Positions 34,451 through 44,443 are shown, numbered from the stretch's first letter. The stretch is 64,000 bases of DNA from Neobacillus sp. WH10 (GCF_030123405.1 NZ_CP126110.1:4030001-4094000); one strand, 5' to 3'. The notes: a model not told the origin generated them from the letters alone. Translations and numbers: made by a program.

Positions 34451-35239
34451 TTATTTAGAGAGTTCCTCTTCATTCTCTAAATAAGCTATCGTGCTTTTGA
34501 TCATTTCTTTCACGGTATATTCCTCCGGAGAAGCATGTACCACAAGTCCATAACCTAGTAACTTTTTCTCGGTTATCGGCCCAATGCAGCCAATTACACA
34601 GTTCCGCAGCTGCTCATGAAGTACATTTTCCTTCACGACATCCATCAGATGATCGACAGTGGATGGACTAGTGAACGTGAGGATATCTAGCTGATTGTCA
34701 CCAAGCATCTGCGCCAGCTTTACACGGCTTTCCTCCGGCATATATGTCTCATATATAACGACTTCATCCACCTCAGCTCCGACCTCTGTCAAAGCTCTGG
34801 CGATATATTCCCGGGCGAGATTTCCTTTCGGGAGCAGTACCCGTGAACTGCTGTTGATATATGGCAAAAACTCATCAACAAACACTTCTGCTACATACGC
34901 CGAGGGGACAAACTCCGCACGAAGCCCTTTATCCTTCAAAACCTCGGCAGTCTTATTCCCAATCACAGCGATTTTCGGAAAGTTCGTATCGACTTCATTA
35001 TTAAAAGAAAAAAAAGTCTCGACAGTCACATTACTTGTAAAAATAATCCAGTCATATGTATCAAGGGCCTTCAAACAGTCTTGAAGGCGCTGATTTTTTT
35101 CAATCGGACGAAATGCAATAAGAGGAATTTCGATAGGAATCCCCCCGTACCTTTCAACCAGCTCTGAGAAAGATTTCGCTTGATCTTTTCCTCTTGGAAC
35201 AAGTACTTTTTTATCAAGCAAAGGGAAGGATTTTAGCAT
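34451..35239 (-). CDS. hemD: Uroporphyrinogen-III synthase
   Basis: 262 residues in two Rossmann-like halves. Segments VLVPRGKDQAKSF, YDWIIFTSNVTVETFF, IAVIGNKTAEVL and LTFTSPSTVDHLMD are characteristic, although HemD sequences diverge strongly. The enzyme cyclises hydroxymethylbilane with inversion of ring D. The start overlaps the hemC end by 7 bases, consistent with coupled translation. Confidence 0.95.
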   Translation of the reverse strand: MLKSFPLLDKKVLVPRGKDQAKSFSELVERYGGIPIEIPLIAFRPIEKNQRLQDCLKALDTYDWIIFTSNVTVETFFSFNNEVDTNFPKIAVIGNKTAEVLKDKGLRAEFVPSAYVAEVFVDEFLPYINSSSRVLLPKGNLAREYIARALTEVGAEVDEVVIYETYMPEESRVKLAQMLGDNQLDILTFTSPSTVDHLMDVVKENVLHEQLRNCVIGCIGPITEKKLLGYGLVVHASPEEYTVKEMIKSTIAYLENEEELSK

Positions 35240-36174
35240 TGACCTTCGAGCTCCCGTTTGACCCTTTCAATCAGGTCCTTGGCACCTTTTTTAATTAATA
35301 AATCAGCAGCTTGAATTCCAAGCTCTTCTGGATTTTGTCCGCGAAGTTCTTCCTTGAAGACATCATGGCCTTCAGGCGAAGCGACTAATACATTCAGTAC
35401 CACTTCATCGGTTTCATCATCTATTCGTGCAAAGCCGGCAATTGGTACCTGACACCCGCCCTCCATTTTTTGCAGGAAAGCACGCTCGGCACGAACCGCT
35501 CTTTCAGTTTTTTTACAGGTGAATTTTTTAAATAGTTCGAGTAGTTCTTTGTCGTCTTCACGGCACTCAATTGATAATGCCCCTTGGCCAACTGCAGGAA
35601 TACAAACATCCGAATCAATAAATTCGGTCACAACGTCAGATGTCCAGCCAAGGCGGGAAAGACCAGCTGCCGCTAAAATAATCGCATCATATTCTTCAGA
35701 TTCTAACTTTGCTAATCTCGTATCGACATTACCGCGAATCCATTTAATCTCTAAATCCGGGCGCTCAATTAAAATCTGTGAACTGCGGCGCAGACTGCTG
35801 GTACCGATTATCGCTCCTGGCTTTAAATCTTTTAATTTTACATGGGCTCTTGAAATAAGAGCGTCACGGTGATCCTCACGGAAAGGAATACAGCCGATGA
35901 TTAAACCTTCAGGAAGTACAGCGGGCATGTCTTTCATACTATGAACGGCCATATCAATCTCTTTATCAAGCATGGCCTGCTCGATTTCCTTTACAAATAA
36001 ACCCTTACCGCCGACCTTTGAAAGGGTAACGTCTAAAATTTTATCGCCTTTTGTGACGATTTCTTTTACTTCAAATTCGAAACGCGGGTCAAGCTTTTTA
36101 AGCTGTTCAATAACCCAATTTGTTTGTGTTAATGCCAGTTTACTTCGTCTAGAACCAACAATAATTTTTCGCAT
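35233..36174 (-). CDS. hemC: Hydroxymethylbilane synthase (porphobilinogen deaminase)
   Basis: 313 residues, standard length. The N-terminal IIVGSRRSKLALTQT, VHSMKDMPAVLP, GTSSLRRSSQI and the dipyrromethane-cofactor cysteine segment MEGGCQVPIAGFA are all present. HemC polymerises four porphobilinogens to hydroxymethylbilane. It follows hemX after 15 bases. Confidence 0.98.
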   Translation of the reverse strand: MRKIIVGSRRSKLALTQTNWVIEQLKKLDPRFEFEVKEIVTKGDKILDVTLSKVGGKGLFVKEIEQAMLDKEIDMAVHSMKDMPAVLPEGLIIGCIPFREDHRDALISRAHVKLKDLKPGAIIGTSSLRRSSQILIERPDLEIKWIRGNVDTRLAKLESEEYDAIILAAAGLSRLGWTSDVVTEFIDSDVCIPAVGQGALSIECREDDKELLELFKKFTCKKTERAVRAERAFLQKMEGGCQVPIAGFARIDDETDEVVLNVLVASPEGHDVFKEELRGQNPEELGIQAADLLIKKGAKDLIERVKRELEGQC

Positions 36175-36189
36175 GACTGCCTCCTAGTT

Positions 36190-37023
36190 TTACGAGTACC
36201 ATAAATGAAATGATGATAATTGACTAAATAAAAAAAAGTTAATTAAAACAATTAAAAATGATGCTGTATTCCAAATGGCTAATTTTCTCCCTGAAAGATT
36301 TTTCACAATTCGCAAGTATAAATAGATGCTGTAGGCCGTAAGTAACAGGAACGACCCAATAATTTTCATATCATACCACGGCATCCCAGGAACCTTTAGT
36401 AATGCCCACTGTAGGCCAAGGATTAAGCTTAAAAGCAGCATCGGAACACCAATGACAGCCAATATGTAGGATGATTTTTCAAGCATTTCTAAATCCGCCA
36501 GCCGGATCAGGCGAGTTCCCCATTTTTTCCGCTTCAATAAATCATATTGAAGCAAGTATAATGACGAAAAAACAAAGGATAAAGAAAATGCCCCGTAAGA
36601 TAAAATCGCCATTGTAATATGGATCAAAAGCAGTTCAGACATTAGCTTCTCAGCCATAATATGCGAATGGTATTGCATCGGGGCAAAGGTATGAATCGCC
36701 ATAACAGTAAAGCCGAGGATGTTTGTGAAAAAGACGATAAAATCAACTCGTAATAAATGATTTATAACAATTGACAATGTTACTAATACCCAGGCATAAA
36801 AATAGAGTCCCTCGAAGATGGTTAGTACAGGGAACCTGCCCGTTTCTTTCATATAGAAAACAAGGAAAACCGTCTGTAAAATCCATACAAATGCAAGTAA
36901 CCAGAAGGCAATACGGTTTGCCTTCCGGTTATGGTGAATGAAGTCGAAAAAATATAACAACACACTGAAGGCATATAGAACAACTGTTAATTCATGAAGC
37001 CTTGTCATAAAGACATCAAACAT
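36190..37023 (-). CDS. hemX: HemX, membrane protein of the haem operon (cytochrome c assembly-like)
   Basis: 277 residues with about eight membrane helices. It resembles the CcsA/ResC cytochrome-assembly family, with the core LLQYDLLKRKKWGTRLIRLADLEMLEKSSY. In B. subtilis HemX lowers the cellular amount of HemA (glutamyl-tRNA reductase) by an indirect mechanism. The gene follows hemA after 12 bases. Confidence 0.94.
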   Translation of the reverse strand: MFDVFMTRLHELTVVLYAFSVLLYFFDFIHHNRKANRIAFWLLAFVWILQTVFLVFYMKETGRFPVLTIFEGLYFYAWVLVTLSIVINHLLRVDFIVFFTNILGFTVMAIHTFAPMQYHSHIMAEKLMSELLLIHITMAILSYGAFSLSFVFSSLYLLQYDLLKRKKWGTRLIRLADLEMLEKSSYILAVIGVPMLLLSLILGLQWALLKVPGMPWYDMKIIGSFLLLTAYSIYLYLRIVKNLSGRKLAIWNTASFLIVLINFFLFSQLSSFHLWYS

Positions 37024-37035
37024 AGCTGCGGCCCC

Positions 37036-38379
37036 TTATGACTGAAAAGAAGCCTGAACTTCTCGAGCCGGGATTTTATTCGTTTCGGCTGCTTTCGAAT
37101 GTTGTTCCTGAACAAGCTCTTCAATATTAAATATTTTCATAAAGAATTCCATTGCCTGATCTGCATCCGGTCTTGCGGCCAATTCTTTCGCTTGTAATAT
37201 AGGATCTTTTAAAAGCTGGTTGATAATGCTTTTTGTATGTTTATTTAATACTTTTATATCGCGATCAGATAAGTTTGGCAGCTTTCTTTCCAAACTAACC
37301 ATGGTTTCCGACTGAATCGCAAGGGCTTTTTCCCTAAGTGCAGAAATAACAGGGATCACCCCAAGCATGCCAAGCCAATGATTGAAGTCGACAATTTCCT
37401 TTTCAATCATGAGTCTAATTTTTGCTGCGGCTTTCTGCCGCTCCTGCAGGTTGGCCTCTACAATTCCCTCTAAATCGTCAATATCGTATAAAAAAACGTT
37501 TTCAAGTTCAGAAATTCTTGGATCCAAGTCACGTGGAACGGCAATATCGACCATGAATAATGGATTGCCCCTGCGCTTTTTCTCAACACGTGCCATCGTT
37601 TCTTTTGAAATAACAAAGTCCTTCGCACCAGTCGAGCTGATCAGGATATCTGCTTCTACTAGAGATCGCTCTAATTCGGCCAATGTTTTAGCCTCACCAT
37701 TAAAACGGGCTGCAAGTACCTTTGCTTTATCAAACGTACGATTGATGACTGTTACTTTTTTCACACCATTCCCATGCAGGTTTTGGGCTGCTAATTCACC
37801 CATCTTTCCCGCTCCAAAAATTAACACATGTTTATTTGCAAGAGAACCGAAGATTTTCTTGGCCAATTCTACTGCAGCATAGCTGACAGATACGGCATTT
37901 GCGCCAATATCTGTTTCTGAATGACCGCGTTTGCCCAATGTAATCGCTTGTTTAAACAAGTGGTTAAACACTGATCCCGTCGTTTCTTCTTGCTGTGCTA
38001 ACATAAAGCTTGTTCGCACCTGTCCAAGGATTTGTGTTTCTCCTAAAACCATGGAGTTGAGTCCGCACGTAACATTAAATAAATGTTCAACTGCACCATC
38101 ATTTTCATAAACAAATAGAAATGGTGAAAATTCAGTTTGTTCCATTCCAAACCATTCTGACAGGAATTCTTTTATATAATAGCGGCCAGTATGCAGCTGA
38201 TCTACAACCGCATAAATTTCTGTACGATTACATGTAGACAAGATGATATTTTCTAGGATACTTTTTTTGGAGTTTAAATTTTTTATCGCATCCACAAGTT
38301 CGGTTTCATTGAATGTTAACCGCTCGCGGATTTCTACAGGGGCAGTTTTATAGTTAAGACCGATGACTACTATATGCAT
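37036..38379 (-). CDS. hemA: Glutamyl-tRNA reductase
   Basis: The frame extends to 38532, but the real start is 38379 (MHIVVIGLNYKTAPVEIRE) with GGGGGTG upstream; product 447 residues. The catalytic cysteine lies in ILSTCNRTEIYAV. The NADPH-binding domain has LIFGAGKMGELAAQNL, and the C-terminal dimerisation helix covers the last 100 residues. The enzyme reduces glutamyl-tRNA-Glu to glutamate-1-semialdehyde, the first committed step of haem synthesis. It heads the haem operon. Confidence 0.98.
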   Translation of the reverse strand: MHIVVIGLNYKTAPVEIRERLTFNETELVDAIKNLNSKKSILENIILSTCNRTEIYAVVDQLHTGRYYIKEFLSEWFGMEQTEFSPFLFVYENDGAVEHLFNVTCGLNSMVLGETQILGQVRTSFMLAQQEETTGSVFNHLFKQAITLGKRGHSETDIGANAVSVSYAAVELAKKIFGSLANKHVLIFGAGKMGELAAQNLHGNGVKKVTVINRTFDKAKVLAARFNGEAKTLAELERSLVEADILISSTGAKDFVISKETMARVEKKRRGNPLFMVDIAVPRDLDPRISELENVFLYDIDDLEGIVEANLQERQKAAAKIRLMIEKEIVDFNHWLGMLGVIPVISALREKALAIQSETMVSLERKLPNLSDRDIKVLNKHTKSIINQLLKDPILQAKELAARPDADQAMEFFMKIFNIEELVQEQHSKAAETNKIPAREVQASFQS

Positions 38380-38425
38380 TATTGTTAAGTACACCCCCAA
38401 TAAGATTACATAATTATCTAGTATG

Positions 38426-38436
38426 ATTATATCACG
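38426..38436 (-). promoter_or_regulatory. Probable extended -10 promoter of hemA
   Basis: On the minus strand TGATATAATC gives TGnTATAAT about 47 bases before the hemA ATG. There is no good -35 hexamer, so this is a moderate prediction. Confidence 0.45.
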
Positions 38437-38653
38437 CGCAATTTCGACTTTTCCTCGAAAAATGTGAACAGAAACCGAAACTATGTGATAAGATATAGTA
38501 AAACTTGCCGTGTGGCGAGCCATTTCGGTCATGCTTTAACTTAATCGTTAGGATTTTTATTCTAAGAAAATAATAGGACAAATTACTTCCTTATGTACAG
38601 TACCAAAAAAACAGACTAGATTCAAGTGAACCTTATTGGAAGTGGTGTTTTTA

Positions 38654-39142
38654 ATGAAAAATCAACGAATTTTCCCTGGGATCATTCTTATAGGATTTGG
38701 AGCTTACTTTTTATTACAGCAAACAGGCATTACGCTTTTTCAGCAATTTTTCACCTGGCCGACATTACTTATCATTGTTGGAATAGCCTTTTTAGGTCAA
38801 GGTTATTCTGCAAGAGAATACGAATCAATTCTACCAGGGGTCATCATGTGTGGCTTTGGTCTTCATTTTCATCTTTCAGGCCGTTTATCATTCTGGCCCA
38901 CAAATACAATCGGCATGTTAATCCTGATCATATCAATTGGATTTTTTCTTCGCTTTCAAAAAACAAACAATGGCCTGTTTCAAGCTTTCCTTTTTCTTAT
39001 TTTAGCGATGTTGCTGTTATTTTATGATAAAATTGCCGAATATTTTGGATTGCTACAAAACGGAATGAGTTTTATTTGGAAATTTTGGCCCGCCCTTTTA
39101 ATTGTTATTGGTATATATTTTCTACTAAAAAGAAAAAAATGA
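38654..39142 (+). CDS. LiaI/LiaF-like small membrane protein
   Basis: 162 residues from ATG 38654, preceded by GGAAGTGGTG; an upstream TTG at 38636 is possible but less well supported. It contains about five or six hydrophobic helices with the repeated FPGIILIGFGAYFLLQQTG / FTWPTLLIIVGIAFLGQGY pattern of LiaI-LiaF transmembrane-region proteins, and no soluble domain. In that family, members sense envelope stress or act in membrane protection, but here the role is unknown. It is divergent from hemA and is not accompanied by a two-component system. Confidence 0.82.
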   Translation: MKNQRIFPGIILIGFGAYFLLQQTGITLFQQFFTWPTLLIIVGIAFLGQGYSAREYESILPGVIMCGFGLHFHLSGRLSFWPTNTIGMLILIISIGFFLRFQKTNNGLFQAFLFLILAMLLLFYDKIAEYFGLLQNGMSFIWKFWPALLIVIGIYFLLKRKK

Positions 39143-39255
39143 CCGCAAATTTTCCAAAAGTGTTTTTATCATTAGTTGAACTAATCAGGCATTAAGGGGC
39201 AGTTAAACTTCACTAATTTACTTAACAATTCCATACATTACTACCCCTTAATACA

Positions 39256-39297
39256 GGAAAACGCCTGGCGCATCATGAACTGCGCCAGGCGTTTTAA
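39256..39297. terminator. Strong bidirectional terminator between the LiaI-like gene and engB
   Basis: AAAACGCCTGGCGC and GCGCCAGGCGTTTT form a perfect 14-bp stem with a 10-base loop, serving the convergent gene pair. Confidence 0.93.
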
Positions 39298-39370
39298 TTT
39301 CCTAATTGGGTAGTGTTTTTTACCTATTTTTCAGTGGAACCGAACTATTTATCAGCGATTCGAATTTCCC

Positions 39371-39952
39371 TTACATATAACTTTGCAAGATTTGCCAAGC
39401 TTGCTCTTTTCCTTCACCTGTTTCGGAAGAAAAAAGAACAAGATGATCATTTTTATCTAGATCAAGGGTCTGGCGCGTAACTTTTAAATGTTTTTGCCAT
39501 TTCCCTCTTGGAATTTTATCTGCCTTTGTTGCAATGATGATGCAAGGAATTTCGTAATGCTTTAAAAAATCATACATCATGACATCGTCACTTGTCGGCG
39601 GGTGACGTAAATCGACAATTAAAACAACTGCCCGTAATTGCTCACGAGTCGTAAAATACGTTTCAATCATCTTTCCCCAAGCGGCCCGTTCTGACTTTGA
39701 CACCTTTGCATATCCGTATCCAGGAACATCGACAAAATGAAGTATTTCATTAATCAGGTAAAAGTTAAGTGTCTGGGTTTTACCTGGTTTCGATGAAATT
39801 CTAGCTAACCCTTTACGGTTAAGCATTTTATTAATAAAAGAAGACTTACCGACATTTGAACGGCCTGCAAGAGCAAATTCGGGGAGCTCTGTTTCTGGGT
39901 ACTGCTCTGGTTTCACTGCACTGATGATTATATCTGAACTAACTACTTTCAT
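39371..39952 (-). CDS. engB: YsxC/EngB, ribosome-assembly GTPase
   Basis: 193 residues. It is a TrmE-Era-EngA-EngB type GTPase: G1 GRSNVGKSSFI, G3 DVPGYGYAKVS, G4 ATKADKIPRGKW. EngB acts late in assembly of the 50S subunit and is essential in B. subtilis (ysxC). The ATG overlaps the lonA stop by 4 bases, giving lonA-engB coupling as in B. subtilis. Confidence 0.97.
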   Translation of the reverse strand: MKVVSSDIIISAVKPEQYPETELPEFALAGRSNVGKSSFINKMLNRKGLARISSKPGKTQTLNFYLINEILHFVDVPGYGYAKVSKSERAAWGKMIETYFTTREQLRAVVLIVDLRHPPTSDDVMMYDFLKHYEIPCIIIATKADKIPRGKWQKHLKVTRQTLDLDKNDHLVLFSSETGEGKEQAWQILQSYM

Positions 39953-42276
39953 CGTGCGTCACCATCCAAAAGTGCATGCTTCAGGACTTCATCAACATGT
40001 GATACCGGTACAAATTCTAATTCGTTACGAACACTTTCAGGAATATCATCAATATCCTTTACATTATCCTTAGGAAGAATAACCTTCGTCAGTCCGGCAC
40101 GATGAGCGCTAAGTGTTTTTTCTTTCAAGCCGCCAATTGGCAGGACTCTGCCTCGTAAGGTAATTTCCCCTGTCATTCCAACTTCGCGGCGAATTGGTCT
40201 ACCGGTTAATGCAGACACAAGAGCAGTTGCCATCGTGATCCCTGCAGATGGGCCGTCTTTTGGAACAGCTCCCTCTGGAACATGAATATGGATATCATAT
40301 TTTTCATGGAAATCTTCTTCGATGCCAAGAACACTCGCTTTTGAACGAATATAACTAAAAGCAGCCTGTGCCGATTCCTTCATCACGTCTCCAAGCTTAC
40401 CCGTTAGTACGAGTTTTCCTTTACCAGGTGAAAGGGAAACCTCGATTTGCAGGGTATCACCGCCAACGGTTGTATAAGCTAAGCCAGTTGCTACCCCTAC
40501 CTGGTCTTCAGACTCTGCCATTCCATAGTGGAATCTTGGTTTGCCTAAAAATTCCTCTACATTCTTCTCAGTAACAATGACTCGCTTTTTCTCACCAGCA
40601 ACAATGATTTTCGCTGTTTTTCGGCATATGGTCGCCATTTGACGCTCAAGGCTCCGTACACCAGCTTCACGAGTATAATAACGAACCACTTTTAGAATCG
40701 CTTCATCACGGACTTGAAGAATTCCTTTTGAAAGTCCATTTTCTTTAATTTGCTTTGGCAGTAAATGGTCTCTACAGATATGGACTTTTTCAAGCTCGGT
40801 ATATCCAGCAATCGTGATAATTTCCATTCTGTCTAACAGCGGACCTGGTATGGTTGCAAGGTTATTGGCTGTCGCAATGAACATAACCTTTGATAAATCG
40901 TATGTTTCTTCTATATAATGATCGCTAAAATTATGGTTTTGCTCTGGGTCCAATACTTCAAGCATCGCACTTGATGGATCGCCGCGGAAATCACTAGACA
41001 TTTTATCAATTTCATCTAGTAAAAAGACAGGATTAATTGTTCCCGCTTTTTTCATGCCTTGTATGATTCGACCTGGCATCGCCCCGACATATGTTCTCCT
41101 ATGGCCGCGGATTTCGGATTCGTCACGAACTCCGCCCAGGGAAGCTCGGATAAAATTGCGATTGAGCGATGTTGCGATCGAACGGGCAAGGCTTGTTTTC
41201 CCAACACCCGGAGGTCCTGCAAGACAAAGAATTGGGCCTTTTAAGGAATTAGTCAGCTTCTGAACCGCTAAATATTCAAGCACTCGTTCTTTTACTTTTT
41301 CCAGTCCGTAATGATCTTGATTTAAGATCTTTTCTGCTCGGAGAATATTAATATCATCCTCCGTCTTTTTCGACCATGGAATCGCAATCAGCCAGTCAAT
41401 ATAATTACGGATAACAGCACTTTCGGCTGAGCTTGTTGGCACCTTTTCGTAACGGTCAAGCTCTTTCATAGCCGCCTTATAAGCATGTTCCGGCATGCCA
41501 GCCTGCTCAATTTTTTTTGTCAGGTCAGCAATTTCGCCTGTTTTACCTTCTTTATCGCCTAATTCCTTTTGGATCGCCTTCATTTGCTCACGAAGGTAGT
41601 ATTCTTTTTGCGTCCGTTCCATCGAACGTTTTACACGCTGACCAATCTTCTTTTCAAGATTAAGGACTTCTTTTTCATTATGAATCGTATCAATAACGCG
41701 ATTGACACGCTGCTTGATATCAATCATTTCAAGAATTTCTTGCTTCTCCTTTAGCTTGATCGGCAAATGGGACGCAATGATATCCGCCATCCGACCCGGT
41801 TCCTCAATATCTGCGACAGATGCATACGTTTCTGCAGAGATTTTTTTCGATAATTTTATGTATTGCTCGAAATAATCAAGCATCGTTCTCATCAATGCCT
41901 GGTCTTCTACATCCTTCGTATCTGGATCCTCATAAGTAACGATACTAACGGAATAATGGTCCTCATCATCATAAATAGAAACAATTTCCGCTCTATTTAA
42001 GCCTTCTACCAATACACGAATCGTTCCATTGGGTAGTTTTAGCATTTGCTTAACCTTTGTTAACGTTCCTAGCTTATAAAGATCCTCTTCAGAAGGCTCC
42101 TCAATGGAAACATCCTTTTGAGTGGTCAAGAATATTAAATGGTCATCTACCATTGCTTTTTCGAGTGCCTGCACTGATCTTTCACGGCCTACATCTAAAT
42201 GAAGAACCATTGTCGGATAAACGAGCAATCCTCGAAGCGGCAGGAGGGGGACGATCAATTCTTTCTTTTTCGCCAA
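39949..42276 (-). CDS. lonA: Lon protease (LonA)
   Basis: 775 residues. Domains in order: LON N-terminal substrate domain (about 8-205), coiled coil (about 190-290), AAA+ ATPase with Walker A GPPGVGKTSLA near 357 and Walker B PVFLLDEIDKM, then the C-terminal Ser-Lys protease with DGPSAGITMA (catalytic Ser) and a Lys in GLKEKTLSAHRAG. It is cytosolic and degrades unfolded and regulatory proteins, and restrains sigma-G in B. subtilis. It lies between lonB and engB. Confidence 0.98.
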   Translation of the reverse strand: MAKKKELIVPLLPLRGLLVYPTMVLHLDVGRERSVQALEKAMVDDHLIFLTTQKDVSIEEPSEEDLYKLGTLTKVKQMLKLPNGTIRVLVEGLNRAEIVSIYDDEDHYSVSIVTYEDPDTKDVEDQALMRTMLDYFEQYIKLSKKISAETYASVADIEEPGRMADIIASHLPIKLKEKQEILEMIDIKQRVNRVIDTIHNEKEVLNLEKKIGQRVKRSMERTQKEYYLREQMKAIQKELGDKEGKTGEIADLTKKIEQAGMPEHAYKAAMKELDRYEKVPTSSAESAVIRNYIDWLIAIPWSKKTEDDINILRAEKILNQDHYGLEKVKERVLEYLAVQKLTNSLKGPILCLAGPPGVGKTSLARSIATSLNRNFIRASLGGVRDESEIRGHRRTYVGAMPGRIIQGMKKAGTINPVFLLDEIDKMSSDFRGDPSSAMLEVLDPEQNHNFSDHYIEETYDLSKVMFIATANNLATIPGPLLDRMEIITIAGYTELEKVHICRDHLLPKQIKENGLSKGILQVRDEAILKVVRYYTREAGVRSLERQMATICRKTAKIIVAGEKKRVIVTEKNVEEFLGKPRFHYGMAESEDQVGVATGLAYTTVGGDTLQIEVSLSPGKGKLVLTGKLGDVMKESAQAAFSYIRSKASVLGIEEDFHEKYDIHIHVPEGAVPKDGPSAGITMATALVSALTGRPIRREVGMTGEITLRGRVLPIGGLKEKTLSAHRAGLTKVILPKDNVKDIDDIPESVRNELEFVPVSHVDEVLKHALLDGDAR

Positions 42277-42442
42277 AATACCTGCACCTCCACATGCATA
42301 AATCCTTTTTTTCTACTGTAAAGCAGAATAGTCTTTGTTGTACAATTCTATCCTATTTGTTTTTTCGTGTCTATTTTTTGAGTGTGGAGACTAATCACTT
42401 TTTCAATATAATTATTTTCCCCAATATTACTTTTTTCTTTCT

Positions 42443-42487
42443 AACAAAAAAAACTCCGGCTTGATTTTTACCAAACCGAAGTTTTCT
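42443..42487 (-). terminator. Terminator after lonB
   Basis: AACTTCGGTTTG and CAAGCCGGAGTT form a 12-base stem with one wobble and one mismatch, followed by eight T on the minus strand. Confidence 0.88.
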
Positions 42488-42489
42488 TA

Positions 42490-44157
42490 TTAAATTGACT
42501 CTTTTTTCGTTAACTCAATGGATGCCGGTATGACATCATTTTTAGGAATGGCATTGACTAAAGCTATTTCAAACACTTCATGAAGATGCGTAACAGGAAC
42601 AATTTTTATACCATCAATTTCATTTAAGATGGTTTGCCGATTTTCCTCAGGGATGATGACGGTTTTAGCACCAGCCTTCCGTGCCGCTTTCACCTTTGGA
42701 TAGACGCCGCCAATCGGTTTCACATTCCCATGAATACTGATTTCACCTGTCATTGCAACGGTGTTATCAATAGGAATATTATAAATCGCGGAGTAAATCC
42801 CCGTCGCCATCGCGATACCTGCTGATGGACCATCTATTGGGACCCCCCCAGGAAAATTAACATGGATATCATAGTCGTTTGCCGGTACACCCATCGAACG
42901 TAAAACGGTAATTACATTTTCAATTGAGCCACGCGCCATGCTTTTCCGACGAATTGATTTTCCCTGTCCACCAATACTTTCTTCTTCCACAATTCCCGTG
43001 ATGTTTATCGAGCCTTTTTCTTTAGCTGGGATGACAGTCACTTCTATTTCGAGTAGCGCCCCGGAATTCGGTCCATATACTGCAAGTCCATTCACGAGCC
43101 CTACATGCGAAATATCGTTTATCTTTCTTTCCATTCTTGGTGTCATCTGACTGGAGTGAATGACCCACTCGATATCTTCGTCCCTGATATAATCACGATC
43201 TTCGGTAATAGCAAGACCCGCAGCAATTTGAATCATATTTACTGTTTCTCGGCCATTTCTTGCATAAGTAGATAAGGTATTGACGCCCGTTTCATTTATT
43301 TTCAATTTTACTTTTTCAGCAGCCTTTTTTGCTACGGTCACAATCTCTTCCTGATTTAAATCCCGGAAGAACACCTCCATACAGCGAGAACGAATGGCTG
43401 GAGGTATTTCACTTGGCGTTCTGGTTGTGGCCCCAATTAAACGGAAATCGGCAGGAAGGCCATTTTTAAAAATATCATGAATATGCGTTGGGATTTGGTT
43501 GTTTTCCTCATGATAATAGGCACTCTCGAGAAAAACTTTTCGATCCTCTAATACTTTTAAAAGTTTGTTCATTTGTATAGGATGCAATTCGCCAATTTCA
43601 TCGATAAAAAGGACGCCGCCATGTGCATTAGTAACTGCCCCTTGTTTCGGCTGCGGTATTCCTGCTTGCCCCATTGCTCCTGCTCCTTGATAAATCGGAT
43701 CATGGACTGAACCGATTAGTGGATCAGCAATGCCTCGTTCGTCAAATCGTGCGGTTGTCGCATCTAATTCAATAAATACAGATGCGGGTTTAAATGGCGA
43801 TTTAGCATTCTTTTTAGCTTCCTCCAATACGAGGCGGGCTGCTGCTGTTTTTCCGATTCCGGGTGGGCCATAAATAATCACATGCTGTGGGTTCGGTCCG
43901 CATAATGCTGCTTTTAATGATTTTATTCCATCCTCTTGTCCTACAATATCATTGAAGCTTGTCGGGCGGACTTTCTCGGATAAAGGTTCCGTTAATGATA
44001 TTGATCTCATTTTACGAAGCTGTTCCATTTCCTTCCGGGATTCCCGATCAATGGACACTTTTTGCGTACGCTGGTTCCTCAGCAAATTCCAAAAATACAG
44101 TCCAATAATGATTCCGAAAAAAAGCTGTATAAATAAGGCAATCCCCGTCCAACTCAT
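42490..44157 (-). CDS. lonB: LonB, membrane-anchored sporulation Lon protease
   Basis: The start is taken at 44157 (MSWTGIALFIQLFFGIIIGLYFW), matching the known N-terminus and preceded by GGAGG; product 555 residues. An N-terminal membrane helix is followed by an AAA+ domain with Walker A GPPGIGKTAAA and Walker B GGVLFIDEIGEL, and a C-terminal Lon protease domain with DGPSAGIAMATG. LonB is forespore-specific under sigma-F in B. subtilis. It is a paralogue lacking the LonA N-terminal substrate domain, and is next to lonA. Confidence 0.97.
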   Translation of the reverse strand: MSWTGIALFIQLFFGIIIGLYFWNLLRNQRTQKVSIDRESRKEMEQLRKMRSISLTEPLSEKVRPTSFNDIVGQEDGIKSLKAALCGPNPQHVIIYGPPGIGKTAAARLVLEEAKKNAKSPFKPASVFIELDATTARFDERGIADPLIGSVHDPIYQGAGAMGQAGIPQPKQGAVTNAHGGVLFIDEIGELHPIQMNKLLKVLEDRKVFLESAYYHEENNQIPTHIHDIFKNGLPADFRLIGATTRTPSEIPPAIRSRCMEVFFRDLNQEEIVTVAKKAAEKVKLKINETGVNTLSTYARNGRETVNMIQIAAGLAITEDRDYIRDEDIEWVIHSSQMTPRMERKINDISHVGLVNGLAVYGPNSGALLEIEVTVIPAKEKGSINITGIVEEESIGGQGKSIRRKSMARGSIENVITVLRSMGVPANDYDIHVNFPGGVPIDGPSAGIAMATGIYSAIYNIPIDNTVAMTGEISIHGNVKPIGGVYPKVKAARKAGAKTVIIPEENRQTILNEIDGIKIVPVTHLHEVFEIALVNAIPKNDVIPASIELTKKESI

Positions 44158-44309
44158 ACATTTCCCTCCTACCAACTAAATACTCAATATATATTTATAA
44201 GTATTTCCTGCAATAAGGCGGAATAAACTACAAAATGTAAAAACTAATTGGCGAGGAAAAGGCGCTTTTAAACACGTATACAAATGTTTAAGATGGTTTC
44301 CCTTGTGAT

Positions 44310-44393
44310 TTCGCTGATATTTACTGGGGATGGCTTTGATTTATGGGACAATGGCTAATTTATCGATATTTTTGGTTGATTATCCACTCATTG
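44310..44393. repeat. Degenerate 21-bp periodic repeat array
   Basis: Four units begin at 44310, 44331, 44352 and 44373, 21 bp apart: TTCGCTGATATTTACTGGGG, TGGCTTTGATTTATGGGACA, TGGCTAATTTATCGATATTT, TGGTTGATTATCCACTCATT. The periodicity and the TTCGCTGATA start match the folC-valS array. It lies in the lonB-clpX gap. Confidence 0.5.
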
Positions 44394-44403
44394 GAAGTGA
44401 ACG

Positions 44404-44438
44404 ATACAAAAAAGACCCAGCTTGTAAGCTAGGTCTCG
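44404..44438 (-). terminator. Terminator after clpX
   Basis: AGACCTAGCTT and AAGCTGGGTCT form an 11-base stem with one wobble and a two-base loop region, followed by six T on the minus strand. Confidence 0.9.
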
Positions 44439-44443
44439 TATAG

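Noticed and set aside
38380..38532. N-terminal extension of HemA (52 residues)
   Set aside because: The conserved HemA N-terminus starts at 38379 with its own ribosome binding site; the extension would cover the hemA promoter.
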